Shown here in pieces: positions 1 through 6,700 of a stretch of DNA of 9,256 nt. Position 1 is the stretch's first letter; each line of letters starts with the position of its first letter. The notes beneath the pieces were generated by a model. The model did not search any database. It had not been told where the DNA came from and saw only the letters and a list, made by a program, of their open reading frames with translations. Source of the DNA: JAKPQD01 sp029572965. GTDB taxonomy: Bacteria > Bacteroidota > Bacteroidia > Bacteroidales > DTGW01. Location: positions 1-9,256 of the forward strand of contig DAOSPF010000098.1 of NCBI GenBank assembly GCA_035374585.1. Reading direction: 5' to 3'. The position numbers and the translations under genes are program-made.

Positions 1-538
1 AAAATAAATTAAAAATCAAATTATTGTGTTTACACAAAATATTTTATACTCTCTTCCTATTAGGTAGAAATCTAAACTATAAGCAGGCAGAAAAACAAGT
101 TTCAACCTTTCTTTTGTTATTCCAAAAAACCTTTCACTTTCTTAGCATGGTGGTAACGTACATTATCAAGTATCATGACAACACGTTTATTCGGGTAACT
201 TTTCAGTACTTTTTTCAGAAACCTCTTAAACGAATGCGTATTTCCTTTGCTTGCAGGTTGCACCGTTACTTGTCCTGATTAATAATTTACAGCACAAAAA
301 AGTGTTACACTTTCTTTGTGCATGTTTACATTCCTTGAACTTGTTGACATTTCTCAACCCATGCAACTATCATTAGCAGTATTACCTAAAGAGCATTCGT
401 CCTTGAAAAGGATTACTTTATTTGGAGAAACTTCATAAAGTTTTTTATCTCCTTCACAAAGTTTTCTCGTTGTTCGTTATCAGCTTCTGGGTAATAACCT
501 TTTCCCTTCTTATGTTTAAGGTTTAGTTTTTTTTTAAC
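1..538 (-). pseudogene. Decayed IS630-family transposase, 3' part, cut by window edge
   Basis: No intact gene lies here, but the minus strand reads as pieces of an IS630-family DDE transposase in shifting frames. About 538-413 encodes a basic stretch followed by GYYPEADNEQRENFVKEI and ends at TAA. A second frame from about 431 gives VILFKDECSLGNTA, with the first catalytic Asp, and hits TGA at 356-354. A third stretch, about 290-125, gives SGQVTVQPASKGNTHSFKRF and then VVMILDNVRYHHAKK, with the second Asp, and stops at TAA. A further shift gives LKLVFLPAYSLDFYLIGRE, where the family normally has YSPDLNPIER, so the final catalytic Glu context is damaged. The N-terminal helix-turn-helix part (about 130 residues) is missing apart from a possible trace to about 575. 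At least three frame changes and several stops mean it cannot make active transposase. No terminal inverted repeat or target duplication was identified. The family call is firm; the exact ends are not. Confidence 0.85.
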
Positions 539-593
539 CTAAATCAAGCATTAAAAACATAAATGGGGTTAAAAAATCAGTAGCGTTTAGAAT

Positions 594-625
594 AAAAAAA
601 ACCGCCAGATTTCACCAGCGGTTTT
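594..625 (-). terminator. Rho-independent terminator of gapA
   Basis: Read on the minus strand, 625-615 pairs with 608-598 (8 Watson-Crick pairs AAAACCGC/GCGGTTTT, two G-U pairs, one G-C) around a six-base loop. A run of U follows (600-594). It lies about 20 bases past the gapA stop, in the right orientation. Confidence 0.88.
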
Positions 626-646
626 GTATATTGAAGAAGCAAATTC

Positions 647-1654
647 TTACTTAACAGTATCCATGTGGGCGATAAGGTCAAGGACTTTGTTTGAATACCC
701 CCACTCATTGTCATACCAGCTAACAACCTTAACGAAGTTACCGTTAAGAGCGATACCAGCACCTGCATCAAAGATAGAAGTACGTGCATCGTGGATGAAA
801 TCAGTAGAAACTACTGAATCTTCAGTATAACCAAGGATACCTTTCATTTCGTTTTCAGAAGCAGCTTTGATAGCAGCTTTGATTTCGTCATAAGTAGCTG
901 ATTTTTCCAAACGTACAGTTAAGTCAACAACAGAAACGTCAGCAGTAGGAACACGAAAAGCCATACCTGTAAGTTTGCCATTCAATGAAGGGATAACTTT
1001 ACCTACAGCTTTAGCAGCCCCAGTAGAAGATGGGATAATATTGTTCAAAATAGAACGGCCACCTCTCCAGTCTTTTGCAGAAGGAGCATCAACAGTTTTT
1101 TGAGTATTTGTAGCAGCGTGAACAGTTGTCATCAAGCCTTCTATAATACCAAATTTATCGTTGAGCACTTTTGCAACAGGAGCAAGACAGTTAGTTGTAC
1201 ATGAAGCGTTTGAAACAACTACCATATCTTTTGTATATGAAGTGTGGTTAACACCCATTACAAACATAGGAGCATCATTTGAAGGAGCAGAAATAACAAC
1301 TCTTTTAGCGCCACCTTTAATGTGGGCCATAGCTTTTTCTGTAGTAGTGAAAACTCCAGTTGATTCAACTACATATTCAGCACCAGCTGCACCCCATGCA
1401 ATAGCTGCAGGATCTTTTTCAGCAAAGAATTTTACTTCCTTACCATTAACTACTAATTTACCACCTTCGTTTTTAGCAGTTCCTTGAAATTTGCCATGAA
1501 CAGTGTCATACTGCAACATGTAAATCAAATAATCGATATCCAAAAATGGGTCGTTAACAGCAACGATTTCTACATCGTTTCTTTCTTGAGCTGCACGAAA
1601 CACAAGACGTCCAATACGTCCGAAACCATTAATACCTACTTTAATTTTTGACAT
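647..1654 (-). CDS. gapA: Type I glyceraldehyde-3-phosphate dehydrogenase (NAD-dependent)
   Basis: This 335-residue protein is the usual length for the family and is expected to oxidise glyceraldehyde 3-phosphate to 1,3-bisphosphoglycerate in glycolysis, and the reverse in gluconeogenesis, as a cytoplasmic tetramer. The Rossmann glycine motif INGFGRIGR covers residues 8-16. AVNDP at 32-36 places an Asp after the second strand, which in this family favours NAD over NADP. The active-site motif SNASCTTNC carries the nucleophile Cys152, and TTVH supplies the base His179. The C-terminal WYDNEWGYS signature is intact. The start is clear: MSKIKVGINGFG is the canonical N-terminus, about 40 bases below a promoter match. 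The gene stands alone, with its own promoter and terminator, between an IS relic and a peptidase gene, with no other glycolysis genes visible. No frameshift or missing key residue was seen. Confidence 0.97.
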   Translation of the reverse strand: MSKIKVGINGFGRIGRLVFRAAQERNDVEIVAVNDPFLDIDYLIYMLQYDTVHGKFQGTAKNEGGKLVVNGKEVKFFAEKDPAAIAWGAAGAEYVVESTGVFTTTEKAMAHIKGGAKRVVISAPSNDAPMFVMGVNHTSYTKDMVVVSNASCTTNCLAPVAKVLNDKFGIIEGLMTTVHAATNTQKTVDAPSAKDWRGGRSILNNIIPSSTGAAKAVGKVIPSLNGKLTGMAFRVPTADVSVVDLTVRLEKSATYDEIKAAIKAASENEMKGILGYTEDSVVSTDFIHDARTSIFDAGAGIALNGNFVKVVSWYDNEWGYSNKVLDLIAHMDTVK

Positions 1655-1699
1655 AGTTTTTAATATTTAACAAGATTAATCGTTATTTTAAAAGACCCG

Positions 1700-1735
1700 C
1701 AAAGTTATGAATCTTTGTTCAAACGATTGCAAAAA
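1700..1735 (-). promoter_or_regulatory. Putative gapA promoter, Bacteroidetes type
   Basis: On the minus strand TAACTTTG (1707-1700) matches the -7 consensus TAnnTTTG exactly. TTTTTG (1735-1730) lies 22 bases upstream as a possible -33 TTG element. Transcription would begin near 1692, giving a leader of roughly 40 bases. The -33 element overlaps the U-run of the terminator of the gene upstream. Confidence 0.6.
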
Positions 1736-1754
1736 TCAAGCCATATTTTTGGCT
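1731..1754 (-). terminator. Probable terminator of the C69 dipeptidase gene
   Basis: On the minus strand AGCCA (1754-1750) pairs with TGGCT (1743-1739) across a six-base loop AAAATA, followed by TGATTTTT. It lies 18 bases after the dipeptidase stop. The 5-bp stem is short, so the call is moderate, but position and orientation are right. Confidence 0.5.
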
Positions 1755-1771
1755 CCCCAAAAATATTTTTA

Positions 1772-3424
1772 TTATTTCATTTTCAATTTATCTCCGGTTT
1801 GGTTAATTATTTGTTGGTACCACCATTTGGGATATAAGGGATGTTCAACATGGTGGCCTTTTGTTTTTAAATTCCCGTCTAAATATTTGACCAATAAATC
1901 ATGACCAAGCTTTTTCCAGGTATAAAAGGTTTCGGCACTTTTGCTATTAGAGTATTGAGTAAGAAATTCGATAGCAGCAGCTTCACCTTCAACAGAAGCA
2001 ATATTGGTAGCTTCAAGTTCTGTTTTTGCTTGTTCAGCAATAAATTTATCTTCTAAAATTTTTTGTTTGGCAACAATATCAACTATCATATCAGAATATC
2101 TGCTATAAGCCAAATTACTCACATAATTGAAAGCCCAAAATGCAGATGAATCAGAATAAGTGTACAAATCTCCATTTTGGGGGGCAAACCAAATCGGGAT
2201 TTTATTGATATTTGAATACATAGGAACATAAACAGTGCTATAAGTATCATCAACACCAAACCACAACACCCCTCCAACATATCTGGGCATAGAAGACCGG
2301 GCTTGGCTAATAAACGAAAATGCAGTTTGTTGAGTAGAAATAGCCCGCTCGTTGAAATACGCTACAGAGTCAACTTTCCAAATCAATGGGCGCCAGCGGT
2401 ATGGACAAGCATAAGGCCCAGCCCCGATATCCTGGGTCATATCCATAGGGGTTCCTTCAAAATGATCGCGCATTAAAGCAAATACATCTGATACCGATAG
2501 TTTTTTATCAGGCTTAATAAATAAAGGAAGAGGTTTTGCATCATGAACACCCATGACATAATCTGGGGAAAGGTTTTGCGACATTGCAGCCCTTCTGAAA
2601 ATGCTATATACCCTGGCTTCACAAAAACGCTTTGCCCCAAAATCGAGAGGAGCATAAGTGTCTGCAAAACTAAACATACTATCTGGACCAATAAACCAAC
2701 CTTTTGCTCTTGCAAAGCTAATGACATCAGGCGAATAAAGACAATTAGCTTTGTCGTTTAGAGGGAACCGTTTGATACGGGCTTGATTGGCATGGGCACA
2801 AATATATCCATCAGGCACACGTATAGCTACCCAAACGGCCCCTTTATTATACACCTTTTTTTCTTTGCCTTTTTTATCTTTTATAATTACAGGAGAGCCT
2901 TTGCCAATTATTTCCATTATCCATACTTCATTAGCGTCAGAAATGGAGAAAGATTCTCCTGAGCTTCGGTAACCATTTTCCTTTATTAAAGCTACAATAG
3001 TATCAATAGCTGCCCTTGCAGTTTTTGCACGTTGTAAAGTAATGTATATAAGGTTTCCGTAGTCAAGAACAGCGGTTGTGTCAATAAGTTCTTCCTTTCC
3101 ACCAAAAGTTGTTTCACCAATGGCCAGCTGGTACTCGTTCATGTTGCCTACCACTTTATATGTTTCGCGTGCCTGGCGAATTTTGCCCCTATATTTTTGA
3201 ATATCCCATTCGATAATGTCCATTTGTGTGCCAGCCGGGTATTTGGCTGCTGGCCTAAAATATAATTCGCCATACAATTCGTGCGAATCGGCAGCATAGC
3301 TTATCATTACAGCATTATCAACAGAAGCGCCTTTTGAAACCAAGATATTAGTGCAGGATTTGCCATGATCAATAGTCAACATCAAGCTTATAAAAAATAA
3401 AATTACATTTTTTTTCATTATCAT
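1772..3424 (-). CDS. Secreted C69-family dipeptidase (Ntn hydrolase)
   Basis: This 550-residue protein resembles peptidase family C69 (PF03577, PepD-like), which cleaves dipeptides. MIMKKNVILFFISLMLTI followed by a short linker is an export signal, and the next Cys (Cys24, in SCTNILVSKGAS) aligns with the N-terminal nucleophile that C69 enzymes expose by processing. Other recognisable stretches are NMNEYQLAIGETTFGG (94-109), SISDANEVWIMEIIGKG (160-176) and GAVWVAIRVPDGYICAHANQ (195-214). The length suits the Bacteroidetes branch; lactobacillar PepD is shorter. The signal suggests action in the periplasm or at the cell surface, perhaps feeding on peptides from outside; that is inference. The start could be Met1 or Met3 (3418), both before the signal. 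No TAnnTTTG promoter was found in the 140 bases upstream. The gene is monocistronic by layout. The lysine-rich insert at about 182-191 breaks the usual spacing before GAVWVA and is probably a surface loop. Confidence 0.9.
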   Translation of the reverse strand: MIMKKNVILFFISLMLTIDHGKSCTNILVSKGASVDNAVMISYAADSHELYGELYFRPAAKYPAGTQMDIIEWDIQKYRGKIRQARETYKVVGNMNEYQLAIGETTFGGKEELIDTTAVLDYGNLIYITLQRAKTARAAIDTIVALIKENGYRSSGESFSISDANEVWIMEIIGKGSPVIIKDKKGKEKKVYNKGAVWVAIRVPDGYICAHANQARIKRFPLNDKANCLYSPDVISFARAKGWFIGPDSMFSFADTYAPLDFGAKRFCEARVYSIFRRAAMSQNLSPDYVMGVHDAKPLPLFIKPDKKLSVSDVFALMRDHFEGTPMDMTQDIGAGPYACPYRWRPLIWKVDSVAYFNERAISTQQTAFSFISQARSSMPRYVGGVLWFGVDDTYSTVYVPMYSNINKIPIWFAPQNGDLYTYSDSSAFWAFNYVSNLAYSRYSDMIVDIVAKQKILEDKFIAEQAKTELEATNIASVEGEAAAIEFLTQYSNSKSAETFYTWKKLGHDLLVKYLDGNLKTKGHHVEHPLYPKWWYQQIINQTGDKLKMK

Positions 3425-3586
3425 ATTTTTTGGTATGATTATTGTAGATATAAGTTTTTATAAAAAAGTTCTTTTTAAAATCATTGTAAATTAATCAGTT
3501 AAAAAATATTTTAATTTATTTTATTTAAAATTAATTTTTGGCACGATTATTGATTTAATAATAAACAGAAGAGTTCTTAATAAAAA

Positions 3587-3655
3587 TAGTTAGTAAGTGT
3601 TTTCATAGTTTAGTGTTTAGTTTTTAGTTAGTTTGTTAGTTAGTGTGATTAGTTT
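3587..3655. repeat. TTAGT-rich low-complexity tract
   Basis: The plus strand carries eight copies of TTAGT, often as TTAGTTAGT, in about 70 bases between two minus-strand genes. Spacing is irregular, so this is not a CRISPR array. The rest of the 3425-3708 spacer is very AT-rich, includes the perfect 12-bp palindrome AAAATTAATTTT at about 3528-3539, and holds no credible gene or recognisable promoter. Confidence 0.6.
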
Positions 3656-3702
3656 GAGAAAGTCGCGAAATTCTACCAAGAATTTCCCTTTCTACAAACT
3701 AA
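3649..3702. terminator. Long imperfect hairpin after the chemoreceptor gene
   Basis: Three helices stack: TTAGTTTG (3649-3656) with CAAACTAA (3695-3702), AGAAAG (3657-3662) with CTTTCT (3688-3693), and GAAATTC (3667-3673) with GAATTTC (3680-3686), around the loop TACCAA. That is 21 bp with one bulge and one small internal loop. On the plus strand T8 (3703-3710) follows directly, a classic terminator shape. On the minus strand, the direction of the receptor gene that ends at 3709, there is no U-run after the stem. It may end the receptor mRNA as a stable 3' structure, block antisense transcription, or both. Confidence 0.6.
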
Positions 3703-3708
3703 TTTTTT

Positions 3709-5718
3709 TTATACCGATTTGAATTTGTTGAGCAATTGCTTTAACCTCTCTGATTGTTTTTCGATTTCATCAGAAAATACAGCCATTCTTTTAGCCTGAT
3801 CATTGTTTTGGCGTGTAACGTCATTTAAGTTTTGCATGGCTTTATTTATGGAATCAAGGTTATTATATTGGGTCATGTTAGACGATAAAATCTGGTTGAT
3901 TAGCGAAGCGCTTTTTTCGATTTCCGGAATGGTAAGATCTAACATGTTTCCAGCATTTTCGGTATCAGCTTGGGCCTGACTAAGCAAATCGGCAATTTCA
4001 TCAGACACCTTTCTGCTGTTTTCGGCAAGTTTACGGACCTCTGAAGCCACCACCGAGAAGCCCCTGCCATGTTCGCCGGCACGCGCGGCTTCAACCGCAG
4101 CGTTTAGAGCAAGGATATTAGTTTCGAGGGCGATATTGTTGATCGAACACATTTTCTCGCCAATAAAATGCATACTGGTAATGGCTTTTACAGATTGCCT
4201 CACACTACTTTTAATTTTTTTCCCGGCTTCTTTTGATACCGTTTCAGCAGATTGGGACATTTCTGTATTTTTTTGGATATACTCAACAATGGTTTCGATG
4301 GATTTGTTTACTTTTTCGGTAGTATCATATTGCGAATAAGAGGCAGAAAGCAGGCTTTTTGAACTTGAAGATAGCGATTTGGCAGTTTTTGATAATATTT
4401 CAGCACCTTTATCCACTTCATTGACCATGTGCGACAGATGAAGGGCCATCAATTTTAACGATTCGGCCAATTGCCCAAGTTCATCATGATTACCTATGTC
4501 TATATTGGCAGATAAATCGCCATCTCCCAGCCTTTTAGCAAACGAGATACTGTCTTGTAAAGGCTTTGCAAGGAAATTGGTGAGGATATAAGTTACAATA
4601 AATAAAATTACAAATCCCAATATCAAGATAATGATTGAAAACAATAAAGCTTTGTTTGATTTGTTTTTTATAGATGAAACGGGAACAGCAATAGCCAACG
4701 ACCATGGGTTTATTTGCTTGTTTAGCGTTACAGATGTAAATGCCAAAAAGTATTCTTCACCATCTATGTTGGTTGTAAGGGTAAAACTTTTTCCTGACGA
4801 AATAGAATCAAGGATATTATTTTTCTTTATGGTTAAAGGCATGATTTCATTAAGCTTTTTGCTGTTATAAGTTGTATCAACATGCTGAACTATACTACCA
4901 TTGCTGGATAGAAGCATTGAAAAGCTTTTTTTGTATTGACAATATTTGGGGAGGAATGCATAAAAACGATCGAGGTTTAAATCAACACCAACCATCCCCC
5001 AAAATATACCATCAGGATAAAATAAAGGGACACAAATACTGGTCATAAGCAAATGACGTGTAGAATCATGTCCATAGAAATCATAATAAGGTTCGCTAAA
5101 TTCGATACGCTTATTTTTACGGATTTTATAATAATCGCCTTCAAAGTTGTGGCCAGCAGTGTCAATAATATCTACCTGAAAACCGCTGTCATTGCCAACC
5201 TTGTAATAAGTGTAACGCAAACGCCCATAGTCTTTGCCCCATTTAGGGTCAATATCGAATAACTGGATATTGAGCCATGTAGCCATAACATCAGGCAAAG
5301 TGCCAATGGTTTGATATAAAGTCTGGCGGAAAATATTTTTTCGCGTATTGGCATCAAGCTGTAGAGAAGCATTGAAAACATTTGCTATTCCAATAGTTTG
5401 GTTCAGGTATGAATTGAGATCAGCGGTAAGGGCATTAGCATATTTTTGGGATTGGCTTTCAATAATTGTTTCAGCTGAGGCCACCGACTCTGAATATATT
5501 TTTTTGAGGATAATAACTGAAAGAGCCAGGTAGATGATGAAAACAGACCCCATTATGCTAAAAATAAACCTAAAACGAAGGCTTTTATTCTTGAATACAG
5601 AAATATGCAAGGCGGACAAACGGAATTTACTAATGTTGATTTTTGAAAAAATATTTTGGAAGGATGTAACTAAAAAAATGAAAAATAATTTTAGTTTTTC
5701 AATAATACTGTGATGCAT
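3709..5718 (-). CDS. Methyl-accepting chemotaxis-type receptor (dCache, HAMP, MCP signal)
   Basis: With the start at 5718 this is a 669-residue inner-membrane receptor. An unusually long N-terminal stretch (1-48) precedes TM1 at about 49-73. A periplasmic dCache-like sensor spans about 75-350, with the family stretch FSEPYYDFYGHDS (207-219) and GIFWGMVGVDL (237-247). TM2 is about 355-382, a HAMP domain follows to about 431, then an alpha-helical signalling domain whose tip reads ALNAAVEAARAGEHGRGF (537-554), the conserved CheA/CheW contact. Arms on both sides of the tip are about 120 residues, roughly 16-17 heptads. The stretch aligned with the amino-acid-binding motif reads EGDYYKIRK, without the usual Arg and Trp, so an amino-acid ligand is not supported. 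The C-terminus (NKFKSV) lacks a CheR-tethering pentapeptide. No che genes are adjacent. An in-frame ATG at 5799 would add 27 residues, but a -7 promoter match lies between the two, so 5718 is preferred. Confidence 0.9.
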   Translation of the reverse strand: MHHSIIEKLKLFFIFLVTSFQNIFSKINISKFRLSALHISVFKNKSLRFRFIFSIMGSVFIIYLALSVIILKKIYSESVASAETIIESQSQKYANALTADLNSYLNQTIGIANVFNASLQLDANTRKNIFRQTLYQTIGTLPDVMATWLNIQLFDIDPKWGKDYGRLRYTYYKVGNDSGFQVDIIDTAGHNFEGDYYKIRKNKRIEFSEPYYDFYGHDSTRHLLMTSICVPLFYPDGIFWGMVGVDLNLDRFYAFLPKYCQYKKSFSMLLSSNGSIVQHVDTTYNSKKLNEIMPLTIKKNNILDSISSGKSFTLTTNIDGEEYFLAFTSVTLNKQINPWSLAIAVPVSSIKNKSNKALLFSIIILILGFVILFIVTYILTNFLAKPLQDSISFAKRLGDGDLSANIDIGNHDELGQLAESLKLMALHLSHMVNEVDKGAEILSKTAKSLSSSSKSLLSASYSQYDTTEKVNKSIETIVEYIQKNTEMSQSAETVSKEAGKKIKSSVRQSVKAITSMHFIGEKMCSINNIALETNILALNAAVEAARAGEHGRGFSVVASEVRKLAENSRKVSDEIADLLSQAQADTENAGNMLDLTIPEIEKSASLINQILSSNMTQYNNLDSINKAMQNLNDVTRQNNDQAKRMAVFSDEIEKQSERLKQLLNKFKSV

Positions 5719-5728
5719 AGCAGGGTTA

Positions 5729-5747
5729 ATATTTACTGAGTAAATAT
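5729..5747. promoter_or_regulatory. Perfect 19-bp palindrome, operator-like
   Basis: ATATTTACT (5729-5737) and AGTAAATAT (5739-5747) are perfect inverted repeats around one G. The site lies between the receptor gene's -7 box and its start codon, over the expected transcription start. That position suits a repressor operator; the regulator is unknown. A small 5'-UTR hairpin is the alternative. Confidence 0.5.
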
Positions 5748-5748
5748 A

Positions 5749-5756
5749 CAAAAATA
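5749..5756 (-). promoter_or_regulatory. Putative -7 box for the chemoreceptor gene
   Basis: TATTTTTG on the minus strand matches TAnnTTTG exactly. A transcript starting near 5742 would have a leader of about 25 bases before ATG 5718. No convincing -33 TTG lies at the usual spacing, so only the proximal element is supported. Confidence 0.4.
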
Positions 5757-5803
5757 TTGAAATATCAATACGAAATTGTAATTGAATGTAGAACAGCACA
5801 AAA

Positions 5804-5835
5804 TTTTGATAAAACGATTTACTTTATTTACTTTG
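5804..5835 (+). promoter_or_regulatory. Putative fabG promoter
   Basis: TTTTG (5804-5808) is followed after 19 bases by TTACTTTG (5828-5835), one mismatch from TAnnTTTG. The start would be near 5843, about 17 bases before ATG 5860. The spacer and -7 region contain the direct repeat ATTTACT at 5817-5823 and 5826-5832. Confidence 0.55.
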
Positions 5836-5859
5836 CGAAAAACTTTTAAACTGATAAAG

Positions 5860-6606
5860 ATGAATTTACTTCAAGGAAAAACGGCCATTATTACTGGCGG
5901 TGCCAGGGGAATAGGCAAGGCAATTGCTTTGAAATTTGCCTCTGAAGGTGCCAACATCGCTATTACTGACCTTATTTATGACGACAACGTAAAAGCTTTT
6001 GAAGCAGAGCTTAACGCTATGGGTATTAAAGCAAAAGCTTATGCATCAAACGCTGCAAAATTTGACGAAACACAAACCGTTGTAAATCAAATTATAGCAG
6101 ATTTTGGAAGGGTTGATATTCTTATTAACAACGCAGGTATCACCAAGGACGGTTTGCTTATGCGTATGACCGAAGAACAATGGGATGCAGTTATTAATGT
6201 AAACTTAAAATCAGCTTTTAACTTTACTAAAGCTGTTCAGATGCAAATGCTCAAGCAAAAAGGCGGAGCCATTGTTAATATGAGTTCGGTTGTTGGAGTT
6301 TCTGGTAATGCCGGCCAGGCAAACTATTCAGCTTCAAAAGCAGGCATGATTGGTTTTACTAAGTCTGTTGCTAAAGAACTTGGTTCAAGAAATATCAGAA
6401 GTAATGCTATTGCCCCAGGTTTTATCATTACTGATATGACACACAAGCTAACAGAAGAACAACGTAACGCATGGATTGAAAATATTCCACTAAAACGTGG
6501 CGGAACACCAGAAGATGTTGCCAATGTTGCATTATTCCTGGCCTCTGACTTATCTTCTTATGTTAATGGACAGGTTATTAACGTTTGCGGTGGAATGAAT
6601 ACTTAG
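5860..6606 (+). CDS. fabG: 3-oxoacyl-[ACP] reductase-like short-chain dehydrogenase
   Basis: At 248 residues this has the length of FabG, which reduces 3-oxoacyl-ACP to 3-hydroxyacyl-ACP in fatty-acid elongation in the cytoplasm. The cofactor motif TGGARGIG is at 12-19, NNAG at 90-93, and the catalytic residues fall at Asn115, Ser143, Tyr156 and Lys160 (YSASK). PGFIITDM (186-193) and the C-terminal NVCGGMNT also fit FabG. Asp37 sits at the end of the second strand (AITDL), which in classical SDRs favours NAD(H); E. coli FabG uses NADPH, so cofactor preference may differ here. The ATG at 5860 is chosen because MNLLQGKTAIITGG is the family N-terminus; the in-frame ATG at 5782 lies upstream of the promoter match and would add 26 residues with no family counterpart. 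No other fab or acp genes are near, so a different SDR substrate remains possible. A hairpin and a lipoprotein gene follow. Confidence 0.9.
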   Translation: MNLLQGKTAIITGGARGIGKAIALKFASEGANIAITDLIYDDNVKAFEAELNAMGIKAKAYASNAAKFDETQTVVNQIIADFGRVDILINNAGITKDGLLMRMTEEQWDAVINVNLKSAFNFTKAVQMQMLKQKGGAIVNMSSVVGVSGNAGQANYSASKAGMIGFTKSVAKELGSRNIRSNAIAPGFIITDMTHKLTEEQRNAWIENIPLKRGGTPEDVANVALFLASDLSSYVNGQVINVCGGMNT

Positions 6607-6632
6607 AAGATATTTTGAAATACATTTTTATT

Positions 6633-6700
6633 AAACTGTTGCTAATTTTGAAAACATTTTCATCAAAAATGCCGAAAATGCTAAGGTTTAGCAACAGTTT
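6633..6700 (+). terminator. 13-bp inverted repeat enclosing lipoprotein start codons: terminator or attenuator
   Basis: AAACTGTTGCTAA (6633-6645) pairs perfectly with TTAGCAACAGTTT (6688-6700), and the T-run 6698-6702 follows, as in an intrinsic terminator. The 42-base loop holds both candidate start codons of the next gene (6669, 6678). Inside it CATTTTC (6655-6661) can pair with GAAAATG (6674-6680), burying ATG 6678. The 3' arm encodes the lipoprotein signal peptide. It may end fabG transcripts, gate expression of the two downstream genes, or both. Confidence 0.6.

Noticed and set aside
24..278. Plus-strand open frame of 84 codons at the left end
   Set aside because: It is antisense to the IS630 transposase relic and its protein looks like no known family; the minus strand explains the sequence.
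1161..1487. Plus-strand open frame of 108 codons
   Set aside because: Exactly antisense to the conserved catalytic core of gapA; a shadow frame.
3587..3655. TTAGT repeats as a CRISPR array
   Set aside because: Units are 5 bases with irregular spacing and no unique spacers of usual length; low-complexity DNA.
5719..5799. Earlier in-frame start for the chemoreceptor (ATG at 5799)
   Set aside because: The extra 27 codons overlap the divergent promoter region, and a -7 match at 5749-5756 lies inside them.
5782..5859. Earlier in-frame start for fabG
   Set aside because: It lies upstream of the promoter match and adds 26 residues with no counterpart in FabG proteins.
6585..6668. Earlier in-frame start for the lipoprotein, overlapping the fabG end
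   Set aside because: It would place about 28 residues ahead of a normal basic lipoprotein signal peptide.
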